Shown in pieces: positions 36,312-45,447 of a stretch of DNA of 64,000 nucleotides. Source of the stretch: Sinorhizobium shofinae. GTDB taxonomy: Bacteria; Pseudomonadota; Alphaproteobacteria; Rhizobiales; Rhizobiaceae. Position numbers and translations under genes: made by a program. The DNA lies in contig MBFK01000104.1 of the NCBI GenBank assembly GCA_001704765.1, positions 1 through 64,000 of the forward strand, given 5' to 3'. Within the stretch, counting starts at the first letter, position 1. Each line of letters begins with the position of its first letter. The notes below the pieces were generated by a model. That model did not search any database, was not told where the DNA came from, and saw only the letters and a list, made by a program, of their open reading frames with translations.

Positions 36312-36382
36312 TTGACAGCTCTCAATGCAGTCATGATATATTCTCTCAAAACACGTCAGACCGGCGACCTCATTGATGAGGT
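36312..36382 (+). promoter_or_regulatory. Intergenic promoter and LacI operator candidate
   Basis: TTGACA at 36312-36317 with AT-rich -10 candidates around 36334-36342 could drive the LacI gene. Downstream, ACCTCAT-TG-ATGAGGT (36367-36382) is a palindrome with perfect 7-bp arms lying 24-39 bases before the LacI start. It is the best operator candidate in the 158-bp gap to the MocD-like gene. Confidence 0.5.
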
Positions 36383-36405
36383 AATGCTGTCAGGGAGGCG
36401 CTGAG

Positions 36406-37437
36406 ATGAGCAGCAGGCCGACAATCGCGGATCTTGCGCGGGCCGCGGGCGTGAGCGTTGCGACGGTAGATCGCGTGCTGAACGGTCGCCATCGGGTGCG
36501 CGAGGAGACGGCGCGACGCGTCTATGATGCGGCAAAGTCGATCGGCTACCACGCCGTCGGCCTGCTGCGGCAGCGCGTTTTCGAGGATCTGCCGCAATAC
36601 CGGCTCGGATTTCTTTTGCAGAAGCCGCAGCAAGCTTTCTATCAAGCGGTAGCGAAGGAAATGGAGAATGCCGCGCTGTCGCTGATCAAAGTCCGCGTCA
36701 TCCCGCAGGTCGACTTCGTTGCCAATTCGACGCCGGCTGGGATTACCGAGAAACTCAGGGCAATGGCGGCGCGCAATCAGGCGATCGCCTTCGTCGCCCC
36801 CGACTATCCGGCCGTGACCGCCGCTGTCGAAGAACTGAAGCAGCGCGGCATTCCGACGTTCTCGCTGCTTTCCGATTTCGCGGCAGGCGTGCGCGAAGGT
36901 TATATCGGTCTGAACAATCACAAGGTCGGGAGAACTGCCGCCTGGATGATCGCCAAGGCGGCCAAGCGGCCTGGCAAGGTTGCTGCCTTCATCGGCAGCC
37001 ACCGCTTCGTCGGGCACGAACTGCGCGAAATCGCCTTTCGCTCCTATTTTCGCGAGAAAGCGCCCGAGTTCGAGGTCCTGGACACGATGGTGAACCTCGA
37101 CACCGCCGAAATCACCCATGAAGCGACGCTCGACCTTTTGAAGCGTCACCCGGACCTTCTCGGCTTCTACGTCTGCGGCGGCGGCATGGAGGGGGCGATT
37201 TCGGCGATCCGCGAGGAGAAACTCGTGGGCAAGCTGCTCGTCGTCGTCAACGAGCTGACACCGGAGTCACGCGCAGCCCTTGCCGACGAAGCGGTAATCA
37301 TGGCGGTCGCCACGCCGGTCCAGACCCTGGCGCGCGAGACGATCAATCTGATGATCGGCGCCATCGACCGGGGCACCGCCGGTGTACCCGGACAGACCAT
37401 CCTGCCGTTTGATATTTTCACGCCGGAGAATATCTGA
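36406..37437 (+). CDS. LacI family transcriptional regulator
   Basis: A 343-residue regulator: headpiece TIADLARAAGVSVATVDRVL (residues 6-25) and a periplasmic-binding-protein-like effector domain (about 60-335; YRLGFLLQKPQQAFYQAVAKE, and LLGFYVCGGGMEGAISAIREE). The effector domain is of the sugar/inositol-binding type. It is divergent from the MocDEF-like operon and probably controls it. An inositol- or rhizopine-like inducer would fit, but this is inference. Confidence 0.88.
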   Translation: MSSRPTIADLARAAGVSVATVDRVLNGRHRVREETARRVYDAAKSIGYHAVGLLRQRVFEDLPQYRLGFLLQKPQQAFYQAVAKEMENAALSLIKVRVIPQVDFVANSTPAGITEKLRAMAARNQAIAFVAPDYPAVTAAVEELKQRGIPTFSLLSDFAAGVREGYIGLNNHKVGRTAAWMIAKAAKRPGKVAAFIGSHRFVGHELREIAFRSYFREKAPEFEVLDTMVNLDTAEITHEATLDLLKRHPDLLGFYVCGGGMEGAISAIREEKLVGKLLVVVNELTPESRAALADEAVIMAVATPVQTLARETINLMIGAIDRGTAGVPGQTILPFDIFTPENI

Positions 37438-37460
37438 TTTGCCACGCGACGTTCGTCGTC

Positions 37461-37486
37461 CGGGCTCTGGGTCCGGGCTCTGGGTC
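37461..37486 (+). repeat. 13-bp tandem repeat, two copies
   Basis: CGGGCTCTGGGTC is repeated head to tail in the non-coding gap after the LacI gene. It has no recognised function and may reflect slippage. Confidence 0.6.
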
Positions 37487-37609
37487 CACGGTCACTCGCG
37501 TTCCTGCGCGTAACAGGTGGAGCGGCGTGGAACATCGCCTTGCCCCTTACGTTGTAAGACTCGCGCCGCTATCGGATAGGTCCAGGCGAGGCGTCATAAC
37601 GGAGGTTGC

Positions 37610-38692
37610 GTGGGCAGATCCGCGAACGAGAAACGAAACGGCGCCCCTCTCATTCATGGTGCCGACGATCTACCGTCCGTCACGGTCGACGATTACAATA
37701 TGGGACTGCGTGACCGTGACGGATTCCTGGGCGACAGGGCCAACAAATATGCCTTTCAGGAAAAGCTCGATGCCTGGCGCAAGCGCGTGCGCAAGGGTGG
37801 TGCCGATCCGCTCGGGAAGACGCCAACTAGCGACCTGTCGAAAAAGCAGGTCGACGCACTGCTGGTTGGTGACGACAAGGAGGCGGCCGCCCTGGTCATG
37901 GGAGCGGTCGGCGAATTCGCGGGCGAGCTCGCCAGCGTTCTCGACAAATTCCTCAAGCAGAAAAGCTGGAAGAATACCGAGCGTGTCGTGGTCGGCGGGG
38001 GCTTTAGAGGCAGCGCCGTGGGTGAACTCACAATTGCTCGTGCAATGGTGCTCTTAAAAGCTGAAGGCCTCAAGATAGAGCTCGCTCCCATTGTCCATCA
38101 TCCTGACGACGCGGGACTTATCGGCGCCGCCCACCTGATGCCGAGCTGGATGCTGAAGGGGCACAAGGCGATGCTCGCCATTGATATCGGCGGTACCAAT
38201 GTTCGCGTAGGCATGGTCGAGCTGCGTTTGAAGGAAGGGACCGACCTCTCAAAGGCCAGGGTCTGGAAGTCGGATATCTGGCGACATGCGGACGACAGGC
38301 CCAATCGGAGCGCCACGATCGAACGTCTCATCACAATGATCGAAAAGCTTGTTGCCAAGGCGGACAAGGCCGGTCTCACGCCGGCACCCGTGATTGGCCT
38401 AGCCTGCCCCGGCGCGATCAACGCCGATGGCTCGATCCTCCGCGGCGGCCAGAACCTGCCGGGCGGCAACTGGGAAAGCGAGCACTTCAATCTGCCTGCC
38501 GCCCTCAAGAAGGCCATTCCACAAATCGGCGACGGGGAAACCTTTGTGATCATGCACAACGACGCCGTCGTTCAGGGGCTCTCGCAGATACCCTTCATGC
38601 AGGACGTCTCAGGCTGGGGAATTCTGACGATCGGCACCGGCCTCGGCAACGCTCACTTCAGCAACAAGCTCGAAAATCGCAATGCCATGTGA
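37610..38692 (+). CDS. ROK-family protein with circularly permuted motif order
   Basis: A 360-residue protein. Residues 185-350 hold the usual N-terminal half of a ROK sugar kinase: phosphate loop DIGGTN (192-197), GLACPGA (263-269), catalytic HNDAV (Asp 318) and GTGLGN (342-347). Residues 85-177 hold what is normally the C-terminal half: a helical segment, VVVGGG (126-131) and DDAGLIGAAHL. The order is thus swapped relative to normal ROK kinases. The zinc-binding HxGxCxC motif is missing. GTG start at 37610 with GGAGG seven bases upstream. It stands alone; its substrate is unknown. Confidence 0.75.
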   Translation: MGRSANEKRNGAPLIHGADDLPSVTVDDYNMGLRDRDGFLGDRANKYAFQEKLDAWRKRVRKGGADPLGKTPTSDLSKKQVDALLVGDDKEAAALVMGAVGEFAGELASVLDKFLKQKSWKNTERVVVGGGFRGSAVGELTIARAMVLLKAEGLKIELAPIVHHPDDAGLIGAAHLMPSWMLKGHKAMLAIDIGGTNVRVGMVELRLKEGTDLSKARVWKSDIWRHADDRPNRSATIERLITMIEKLVAKADKAGLTPAPVIGLACPGAINADGSILRGGQNLPGGNWESEHFNLPAALKKAIPQIGDGETFVIMHNDAVVQGLSQIPFMQDVSGWGILTIGTGLGNAHFSNKLENRNAM

Positions 38693-38785
38693 GCTGCGGC
38701 AAACCGTGGAACAGCGCGCTGCAGTTGCCTTTCCGATTGGCACTCCTAGGTACAGAAATACCCAATCGTGAAAGGATCGCACTGG

Positions 38786-38929
38786 ATGAACCGGAATGGC
38801 CTCTATCTCATTATCGCTGTTCTTGCCGTGGTTGCCATCGGATTGGGCATCTACGTCTACCGCGAAGAAAACAAGCCAGGCGTCGAGATCAAGATTGGCG
38901 AGGAGGGTATTTCAGTAGAGGAGAATTGA
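38786..38929 (+). CDS. Small single-pass membrane protein, 47 residues
   Basis: Begins MNRNGLYLII, has one hydrophobic helix at residues 6-25 (LYLIIAVLAVVAIGLGIYVY) and then a short charged tail rich in Glu and Lys, ending SVEEN. AAAGGA lies about ten bases before the ATG. Its start, helix and acidic tail resemble small conserved membrane proteins seen in other rhizobia, a match made from memory. Function unknown. It is the only gene I find between the ROK-like and cytosine deaminase genes. Confidence 0.7.
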   Translation: MNRNGLYLIIAVLAVVAIGLGIYVYREENKPGVEIKIGEEGISVEEN

Positions 38930-39189
38930 AGACGTTTGTCGCCCAATCTTTGCCTGAAGCCGGCATTGGTTGAGGCGTCTGAATATTTGGAGCGGGGCAA
39001 GCCGGATCTTGCGGCGCAACCTTCGTTCCCGCGCAAAGCCATAACCAATTTACTGCGAAGAACTCCCAACGCCGCACTGACTGTGGCACTCTCCGCCAGC
39101 GCTGTTGCGCTAGTGTGAGCCGATGTTTGAAGCCGTGGCTTGCCCTTGCCAAAGCCTCTTGCATTGTCATCTCATGCGCTGGAGCCGCC
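38930..39189 (+). other. Non-coding gap before codA
   Basis: About 260 bases with no convincing gene. It presumably holds the codA promoter, but no clear -35/-10 pair stands out. GGAG (39181) is the ribosome site for codA. Confidence 0.5.
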
Positions 39190-40482
39190 ATGTTCGACCT
39201 GATCATTCGAAATGCAAATCTCCCGGACGGCCGCAATGGCATCGACATCGGCATAAGAGGCGATAGGATCGCCGCGGTGGGCACGAAGATCGAAGCGTCG
39301 GCGAAGGAGGAAATCGACGCGACCGGCCGGCTCGTCTCGCCGCCCTTTGTCGATCCGCACTTTCACATGGATGCGACGCTGTCGCTTGGGCTGCCGCGGA
39401 TGAATCGCTCCGGCACCCTGCTCGAGGGCATCGCGCTTTGGGGCGAGCTGAGGCCAACGCTGACGCGCGACGCGCTGGTCGAGCGGGCGCTGCGCTATTG
39501 CGACCTCGCGGTCTCTCAGGGGCTTCTCTACATCCGCAGCCATGTAGATACGACCGATCCGCGGCTGGTGACGGCGGAGGCGCTGCTCGAGGTCCGCGAC
39601 AGGGTCGCGCCCTATATCGACCTGCAGCTCGTCGCCTTCCCGCAGGATGGCTACTACCGCTCGACGGGTGCCGTCGACGCCTTGAGCCGGGCGCTAGACA
39701 TGGGCGTCGACATCGTCGGCGGCATTCCGCATTTCGAGCGCACCATGAGCGATGGGGCGGCATCGGTGGAAGCGCTCTGCCGGATCGCGGCCGAACGCGG
39801 ATTGCCCGTCGACATGCATTGCGACGAGACCGACGATCCGATGTCGCGCCATATCGAGACGCTTGCCGCGCAGACGATCCGCTTCGGCCTTCAAGGACGG
39901 GTTGCGGGATCGCATCTCACCTCCATGCATTCGATGGACAACTACTATGTTTCGAAGCTTATTCCGCTGATGGCGGAGGCTCGGATCAACGTCATTCCCA
40001 ATCCGCTCATCAACATCATGCTGCAGGGTCGGCACGATACCTACCCGAAACGCCGCGGTCTGACGCGCGTGCGCGAGCTGATGGAGGCGGGCCTCAACGT
40101 CTCCTTCGGCCACGACTGCGTGATGGATCCCTGGTACTCGATGGGCTCGGGCGACATGCTCGAAGTCGGGCACATGGCGCTTCACGTCGCCCAGATGGCA
40201 GGGGTTGATGACAAGAGGAAGATCTTCGACGCGCTGACCGTCAATTCGGCGAAGACGATGGGTCTCGAGGGCTACGGCCTGGAGAAGGGCTGCAACGCCG
40301 ATCTCGTCATCCTCCAGGCGCGCGATCCGCTGGAAGCCTTGCGACTGAAGCCGAATCGGCTAGCCGTGATCCGCCGCGGAAAGCTCATCGCCCGCACGCC
40401 ACCGCGCGTAAGCGAATTGGCGATCGACGGACGGCCCTCAAGCGTGGACGGCTCCGAATACGCGCCGAATGTCGGGGACTGA
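39190..40482 (+). CDS. codA: Cytosine deaminase (amidohydrolase)
   Basis: A 430-residue metal-dependent amidohydrolase, close in size to E. coli CodA (427). Metal-binding HFHMD (about residues 60-64), HCDETDD with the catalytic Glu, a VAGSHLTSMHSM segment with a metal His, and FGHDCVMDPWY with the metal Asp are all present and match the CodA pattern. It would deaminate cytosine to uracil or act on a related heterocycle. The start at 39190 has GGAG six bases upstream; an upstream in-frame extension lacks one. It is monocistronic, with no transporter beside it. Confidence 0.88.
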   Translation: MFDLIIRNANLPDGRNGIDIGIRGDRIAAVGTKIEASAKEEIDATGRLVSPPFVDPHFHMDATLSLGLPRMNRSGTLLEGIALWGELRPTLTRDALVERALRYCDLAVSQGLLYIRSHVDTTDPRLVTAEALLEVRDRVAPYIDLQLVAFPQDGYYRSTGAVDALSRALDMGVDIVGGIPHFERTMSDGAASVEALCRIAAERGLPVDMHCDETDDPMSRHIETLAAQTIRFGLQGRVAGSHLTSMHSMDNYYVSKLIPLMAEARINVIPNPLINIMLQGRHDTYPKRRGLTRVRELMEAGLNVSFGHDCVMDPWYSMGSGDMLEVGHMALHVAQMAGVDDKRKIFDALTVNSAKTMGLEGYGLEKGCNADLVILQARDPLEALRLKPNRLAVIRRGKLIARTPPRVSELAIDGRPSSVDGSEYAPNVGD

Positions 40483-40500
40483 CCTAACCCTGCGATTGGT

Positions 40501-40526
40501 GCTGCCCGTCGCAAAGCACGGGCAGC
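40501..40526. terminator. Stem-loop between convergent genes
   Basis: A perfect 9-bp stem (GCTGCCCGT / ACGGGCAGC) with an eight-base loop lies 19 bases after codA and 27 bases beyond the end of the pdxA-like gene. There is no strong T-run, so it may serve both directions weakly. Confidence 0.5.
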
Positions 40527-40552
40527 AGAGGAATATATTCGAGGAATGCGCT

Positions 40553-41539
40553 CTACTGTGCGGCCGCCCGCCTGGGCGAACCCGCCACCAGGCGCGCATA
40601 GGCGATCGCCGAAAGCATGTTGACGTGGTTCGCCTTACCGGTCCCGGCGATATCGAAGGCCGTTCCGTGATCGACGGAAACACGGTCGATCGGCAGCCCC
40701 AGCGACACGTTCACGGCCGTGTCGAAGGCGACCAGCTTGATCGGGATATGGCCCTGGTCGTGGTACTGCGCCACCACGAGATCGAAGGCGCCGTTATAGG
40801 CGCGCGCAAAGACCGTATCGGCCGAGATCGGGCCCGCAACGTCGATGCCCTTGGCCTTCGCCAACTCGACGGCGGGCGCCAGGAACCGCGTGTCCTCGTC
40901 GCCAAAAAGGCCGTTCTCGCCGCAATGCGGATTGAGGCCGGCGACGGCGATGCGCGGCTTGTGGCCGAGCCGCATGAAATGGTTGTGGCCGGCCTCGATC
41001 GTCGCCAGCACCCGCTCGACCGTCGCGCGCTCGATGGCGCCGCGCAGCGACACGTGGGTGGAGACGTGGATGGTGTTGAGCCGCTCTGAAGCAAGCAGCA
41101 TAAACGAGCTCTTCGAGCCGGTCAGGTGTGCAAGAAGGCCGGTGTGGCCGTCGAAATGATGGCCGGCGAGGTTCATCGCCTCCTTGTTGATCGGCGCGGT
41201 GACGATGCAATCGGCCTTGCCCGCCGTCGCCATTTCGACGGCGCGACAGATATAGCGCACCGAGGCCTCGCCGGCCGTGGCGCTCACCTTGCCGATCTCC
41301 GGCAAGGGTGCGTCGATCGACACTTCCTCGACCAGAACGGCCCCGTCGGTCGGACGGGTCGCGAAGTTGACGGCGGTCGATGTCGCACGCTTGGCCCGTT
41401 CCAGCGCCTCGATATTGCCGACGACCGTGAAGCTCGCGAGCTCCTCGCGCGGAAGCGTCGCGAGCGCCTTGACGATCACCTCCGCCCCGACGCCGGCCGG
41501 ATCGCCGAGCGTGATTGCGACGCGGGTGTCCTTGCCCAT
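40553..41539 (-). CDS. PdxA-family dehydrogenase (PdxA2-like)
   Basis: A 328-residue metal- and NAD-dependent dehydrogenase of the 4-phosphohydroxy-L-threonine dehydrogenase family. N-terminal [30 protein letters not shown] and the metal ligands in [21 protein letters not shown] and [12 protein letters not shown] are visible. PdxA2 members oxidise and decarboxylate D-threonate 4-phosphate or D-erythronate 4-phosphate to DHAP, working with a DUF1537 kinase; such a kinase is encoded at 51235. That pairing favours acid-sugar catabolism over pyridoxine synthesis. The start at 41539 has GGAGGAAA upstream. Confidence 0.87.
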   Translation of the reverse strand: MGKDTRVAITLGDPAGVGAEVIVKALATLPREELASFTVVGNIEALERAKRATSTAVNFATRPTDGAVLVEEVSIDAPLPEIGKVSATAGEASVRYICRAVEMATAGKADCIVTAPINKEAMNLAGHHFDGHTGLLAHLTGSKSSFMLLASERLNTIHVSTHVSLRGAIERATVERVLATIEAGHNHFMRLGHKPRIAVAGLNPHCGENGLFGDEDTRFLAPAVELAKAKGIDVAGPISADTVFARAYNGAFDLVVAQYHDQGHIPIKLVAFDTAVNVSLGLPIDRVSVDHGTAFDIAGTGKANHVNMLSAIAYARLVAGSPRRAAAQ

Positions 41540-41561
41540 GGTTTTCCTCCCTGGGGCTTGC

Positions 41562-42695
41562 CTAGTAGGCCGCCTCGTAGATTGCGAGAATATCGGTGCG
41601 CGACAGATCGCGCGGATTGTTGTCGAGCAATCGCCGAATGGCGAAGGCATCGTCGGCCATCGTGCCAAGGTCATTGGCGAGCACGCCGAGCTGGCGCAGC
41701 TTCATTTCGATGCCGAGCGAGGCGCAGAACGTATGCGCCGCATCGAACACCGAGTCGACGTCCTGCGAGGCCGGCAGGCCCAGCGCCTCGAGGACCGCCC
41801 TCGTCTTTTCAGGCACCGCCGGTGTGTTGAAGGCGAGCACATGCGGGAAGATCAGCGCATTGGCGGCACCATGGGCGACATGCCAGCGCGTGCCGAGCGG
41901 ATAGGCCAGGGCATGGCCACCGGCCGTATTCACCGGCCCGAGGCAATAGCCGCCGTAGAGCGAGGCGAGCGACAGCCCGGCACGGGCCTCCGCATCGTTG
42001 CCGTCGCGGACGGCTCGCGCGAGATAACGGCCGACGAGCCGCACGCCTTCGATCGCATAAGAGTCGATAGCGGGATGGGCCTTGCGGTTCGTGAAAGCTT
42101 CAACGCAATGCGCCAGGGCGTCCACTCCTGTCGCCGCGGTCACCTTGGGCGGCACGGTGAAGGTTAACGCTGGGTCGATGACGGCGATGTCGGCGAGCAT
42201 TTGGATGCTTTCGACGGCGAGCTTGGCCTTCGTATCCGGATCGGTGACGAGGGCGCGGATGCCCGCTTCGCTGCCGGTTCCGGATGTGGTTGGCACTTGG
42301 GCAAGCGCCGCCTTGCGCCGCTCGGCAACCTTGCCGGCACCGACGACATCGGTGAGCCGCTGCGATGAGCCGGACAGAACGGCCGCGAGCTTGGCAAGAT
42401 CCATGGCGCTGCCGCCACCAAAACCGACAATCAGATCGGCTTTGGCGCCTTCTGCGGCCGAAAGCACGCGGTCGAGGTCAGTCGTATCCGGCTCGGCCTT
42501 GACGTCGCCATAAACGGTCACCTCACCGGCAAGCCCAAGGACTTCGGTGCGCGTTGCGTTGAAAGCGTCGGAAATCACGAGAACGCGGCGGTATCCCTTG
42601 CTCTCGGCCCAGGCGCCGAGTCTTGCCGCTACGCCGGTGCCGAACTCGATCAGACCCGGCCTCACCATGGAAATGGGCGTATCCAGATTGCTCAT
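41562..42695 (-). CDS. Iron-containing alcohol dehydrogenase
   Basis: A 377-residue group III alcohol dehydrogenase. The NAD-binding [13 protein letters not shown] and the metal site [20 protein letters not shown] and [16 protein letters not shown] (Asp/His/His/His) are intact. It probably interconverts a hydroxy and an oxo form of the acid-sugar or aldehyde intermediate. It is first in a two-gene operon with the PdxA2-like gene, after a TAAAGT...ACTTTA inverted repeat. Confidence 0.9.
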   Translation of the reverse strand: MSNLDTPISMVRPGLIEFGTGVAARLGAWAESKGYRRVLVISDAFNATRTEVLGLAGEVTVYGDVKAEPDTTDLDRVLSAAEGAKADLIVGFGGGSAMDLAKLAAVLSGSSQRLTDVVGAGKVAERRKAALAQVPTTSGTGSEAGIRALVTDPDTKAKLAVESIQMLADIAVIDPALTFTVPPKVTAATGVDALAHCVEAFTNRKAHPAIDSYAIEGVRLVGRYLARAVRDGNDAEARAGLSLASLYGGYCLGPVNTAGGHALAYPLGTRWHVAHGAANALIFPHVLAFNTPAVPEKTRAVLEALGLPASQDVDSVFDAAHTFCASLGIEMKLRQLGVLANDLGTMADDAFAIRRLLDNNPRDLSRTDILAIYEAAY

Positions 42696-42998
42696 CCGAT
42701 CGATCCTCCCTGAACCCGACGGCGCGAAGCGCGCTAAGATGTAAAGTTGTTATACTTTATGTCGTCAAATGGCAAGAGTGGCGACGGAGATTTCGTCCAT
42801 GGCATGTTATTGCTGCTACTTGGCGGCCGACGAAATCGCGGAGATCGGCGCGCTTAAATCATTGTAAGAACTAATATTCTTCGCGACGACGTCGCCGCGG
42901 CCGCCAGCGATCTGGCGGTCGACGGCGACTAGCCAACAGGTGCGACCCCAGCGACTGCACTTGTCAATTCAGCCGCCGTCGGTCAGCGGCCAGCCAGA
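42696..42998 (-). other. Intergenic region upstream of the iron-dependent dehydrogenase
   Basis: 303 bases without a gene. It contains the promoter region of the minus-strand iron-ADH/pdxA operon and an inverted repeat, TAAAGT-TGTTAT-ACTTTA, at 42742-42759, 47-64 bases before the start codon. That repeat is a reasonable operator candidate for a GntR-type regulator. The remainder follows the sialidase-like gene and shows nothing recognisable. Confidence 0.45.
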
Positions 42999-44198
42999 TC
43001 ACTCTGCCTTTTTGAGAAAACCCGGATCCAACCGGACATATTTGATGGCCCGTCGGAAATAGGTGTAGGCGACGTGCAGCCCGCCTGCTGCGTCTTCGAC
43101 AATGGACGGATAGGAGAATTCGCGATTGAGCGAATCCTTCGAGTTGTTGCTCAGGCAATAGCCATCGCCCGTATCGAGGTCGATGCGGCGCGGGAATGTT
43201 CGGCCGCCATCCGTCGAAAACGCAAGGCTCAGCGGCGCGCGAGGCACGCCCCATACGGCCGGACGGGCGGAGGCGACGGCTTCAGCGGAACCGCTGTCCT
43301 CGCCACCGTCGCCCTCGATCTCGTCATAGAGCGAGTGGCGACGCGCATCCGACATCGACGCATTGCTGTGATTGTAAACCATTGCGATCGCGCCATTTTT
43401 CATGCGGATCGCCTGGATCGACGAATTGTTGTTCGGCAGGTCGACGGGCTCCGGCGCCGTCCAGTTGTGCCCCGCATCGCTCGATTGGCTTCTGAGCACA
43501 TTGGTCGCGAAACGGTTGCGGTAGAAAGCGACCATCGTGGCGTCCTCGGCCGGGACGATGTTCATATGGACCGCGCCGATGCTGTCCGGCACCTCCGCCA
43601 TCGTCCAGGTCTTGCCTTGGTCGCGCGAGATCAGGACGGCGGCGCGATCGACGTCGCCGGTCCAGCGTCGGCCAGCTTCGCCGATACAGCGAAAGACCGG
43701 CAGCAGCCAGTCGCCGGCGTCATTCACGATGATCGGCTGGCGCACGAAAGTGCCGGGAATGTCGCAAAGCACTTCGGTTGAACCGAAGGATTTGCCGCCA
43801 TCCTCGGAAACGCGGCGCTTGACCACTGCTCCGTCCTGGTTTCCCGAGGTCTGCGAGGTAAAGAGCAGCCAGACACGGCCGTCGGGCGCCGTGAAGATGA
43901 GCGGGTTCTGTTCCGACTTCTGCGCGTCGTCCGACATCTTCTCCGGGTCGGTCCAGCGGAGTGCGCCGGGTCCCAGCCGCGACATGTAAACCGAGATGTC
44001 GCCCATGCCTTCCATTGTTCCGCCAAACCAGACGCAGCTCAGCGTGCCATCCGGCAGAAAGGCAAGATTGGCCGCGTGGTTTTGCACGCAGGGTGATGGA
44101 AGATAGGCGTCGTAGCGACCGGGCTCGGTCGGGCTCGGGACGATCGCGCCCGTCATCCGAGGAGGAACCTCGTGCGGCTCAAGTGCGGAATATGCCAT
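42999..44198 (-). CDS. BNR-repeat sialidase-like protein
   Basis: A 399-residue six-bladed beta-propeller protein of the BNR/sialidase superfamily. Four Asp-box motifs are visible: SEDGGKSF, SRDQGKTW, SSDAGHNW and STDGGRTF. No signal peptide is apparent, so it is probably cytoplasmic. The family includes exo-sialidases and lyases acting on modified sugars; true sialidase activity is not shown, and the catalytic Arg triad was not mapped. It lies 11 bp after a DapA-family lyase gene. Such pairs are reminiscent of sialic-acid or uronate catabolism. Confidence 0.8.
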   Translation of the reverse strand: MAYSALEPHEVPPRMTGAIVPSPTEPGRYDAYLPSPCVQNHAANLAFLPDGTLSCVWFGGTMEGMGDISVYMSRLGPGALRWTDPEKMSDDAQKSEQNPLIFTAPDGRVWLLFTSQTSGNQDGAVVKRRVSEDGGKSFGSTEVLCDIPGTFVRQPIIVNDAGDWLLPVFRCIGEAGRRWTGDVDRAAVLISRDQGKTWTMAEVPDSIGAVHMNIVPAEDATMVAFYRNRFATNVLRSQSSDAGHNWTAPEPVDLPNNNSSIQAIRMKNGAIAMVYNHSNASMSDARRHSLYDEIEGDGGEDSGSAEAVASARPAVWGVPRAPLSLAFSTDGGRTFPRRIDLDTGDGYCLSNNSKDSLNREFSYPSIVEDAAGGLHVAYTYFRRAIKYVRLDPGFLKKAE

Positions 44199-44209
44199 CC
44201 GACCCTCCC

Positions 44210-45118
44210 TCAATCCAGTGCCGCAAATTTCGCAGCGAGATCGGCGCGCTCGCTCTCGCTCAATGGCACGAGCGGCGCGCGTGTCCTGATCCATGCGTCC
44301 TCGCCGCGCTTCAAGGCGATCATCGCCTTGATCGTCGGGATCTGCACATAGGAGGTCGACAGCGTCCGGTAGGCGCTGATGCGCGCCTGGGCGGCTTCGA
44401 CCTCAGCCGTCTTTGACGCATCCGAGACGTGATCGAAGATCTGTCGCAAGGAGTCGGCGACGAGATTGGAGGTCGCGGTGATGCAGCCTGCACCTCCGGC
44501 CTTCAGGAGCGGCAGAAGCAAGGGATCCGCGCCGGCAAGCACGGAGAAATTCGGCAATTCCGCAACAAGCGCCTGCATGTTGGCGAAGTCGCCGGCGGAA
44601 TCCTTAATGCCGACGATCGTCTCTGGAAAAGCCGCCGCGAGCCGTTTGACGAGTGGTATCGACAGCGCGATTCCGGAGACCTGCGGGATATGGTAGAGGA
44701 TAACCTTCAGTCGATTATCCGCAATCTTTTCAACTATTTGCGAATATGCCGCGTAGATGCCCTCGTCGCTGACGCCCTTGTAATAGAAGGGCGGAAGCAT
44801 GACGACCTTCGTCACCCCGAGCGAGAGCGCATGCTTCGTCAGCGCCACTGTTTCCGGTATGGCGGCAACGCCGGTGCCGGGCATCAGCCGATCGGCAGCA
44901 ATGCCTGCCGCAAGAGCGCTCTCCAGGATCGATCTGCGCTCGTCTTGCGAAAACGAATTGGCCTCGCCGGTCGTGCCGAGCAGGGCAATTCCATGGCATC
45001 CTTCGGCAAGCAGCTTGCCGCAATGATCGGCAAAGAGCGCGAGATCGGGATCGCCGTTCTCCTTGAGCGGCGTCGCGGCGGCGCAATAAACGCCGGTCAC
45101 TACATGTCTTCCGTTCAT
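44210..45118 (-). CDS. DapA/NanA-family class I aldolase or lyase
   Basis: A 302-residue TIM-barrel Schiff-base enzyme of the dihydrodipicolinate synthase family. The pyruvate-carboxylate-binding GTTGEANSFS, the catalytic Tyr in ILYHIPQVSG and the Schiff-base Lys in VGIKDSAGDF are present. As it is encoded next to a sialidase-like protein and opposite a peptide-type importer, a catabolic aldolase role (such as N-acetylneuraminate or a keto-deoxy sugar acid) is more likely than lysine synthesis. Substrate not determined. Confidence 0.88.
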   Translation of the reverse strand: MNGRHVVTGVYCAAATPLKENGDPDLALFADHCGKLLAEGCHGIALLGTTGEANSFSQDERRSILESALAAGIAADRLMPGTGVAAIPETVALTKHALSLGVTKVVMLPPFYYKGVSDEGIYAAYSQIVEKIADNRLKVILYHIPQVSGIALSIPLVKRLAAAFPETIVGIKDSAGDFANMQALVAELPNFSVLAGADPLLLPLLKAGGAGCITATSNLVADSLRQIFDHVSDASKTAEVEAAQARISAYRTLSTSYVQIPTIKAMIALKRGEDAWIRTRAPLVPLSESERADLAAKFAALD

Positions 45119-45447
45119 CTGTGCCTCCTCCGCGGTCCTCGCAATCAGCTGACAAACTTGTCAGTCGCGGCCTCCGGACCATCATTCGCAGCGTCCCGCG
45201 AGCACTGCATCGCGACTTTTTGTGTTCAACATCGCGCCTGTTGTCAATATGAAAATCTGCGTGGAAATTTTCGCCTTCTCACAATCGTTTGATATTATTG
45301 CATATTTTTCTTGACCCTAAATTCAATGCTGAGAGTTCCCGCAATTTTTGTTGACATATTTACAATACGAGTGAAGTGTAAGGCCAATCAGAGCGCCGCA
45401 TATCCGGGGAGAGCGGAGGCGCTCGATTTCACGCACGGGAGGAAGAA
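45119..45447. promoter_or_regulatory. Divergent promoter region with a GntR-type palindrome
   Basis: 329 AT-rich bases between the divergent DapA-like and binding-protein genes. A palindrome with perfect 7-bp arms, CTGACAA-AC-TTGTCAG, lies at 45149-45164, 30 bases before the DapA-like gene. A TTGACA hexamer at 45351-45356 could be the -35 element of the plus-strand transporter operon. The FadR-type regulator at the end of that operon is the obvious candidate to bind here. Confidence 0.5.

Noticed and set aside
37461..37486. CRISPR-like repeat
   Set aside because: Only two adjacent 13-bp copies with no spacers and no cas genes in the window.
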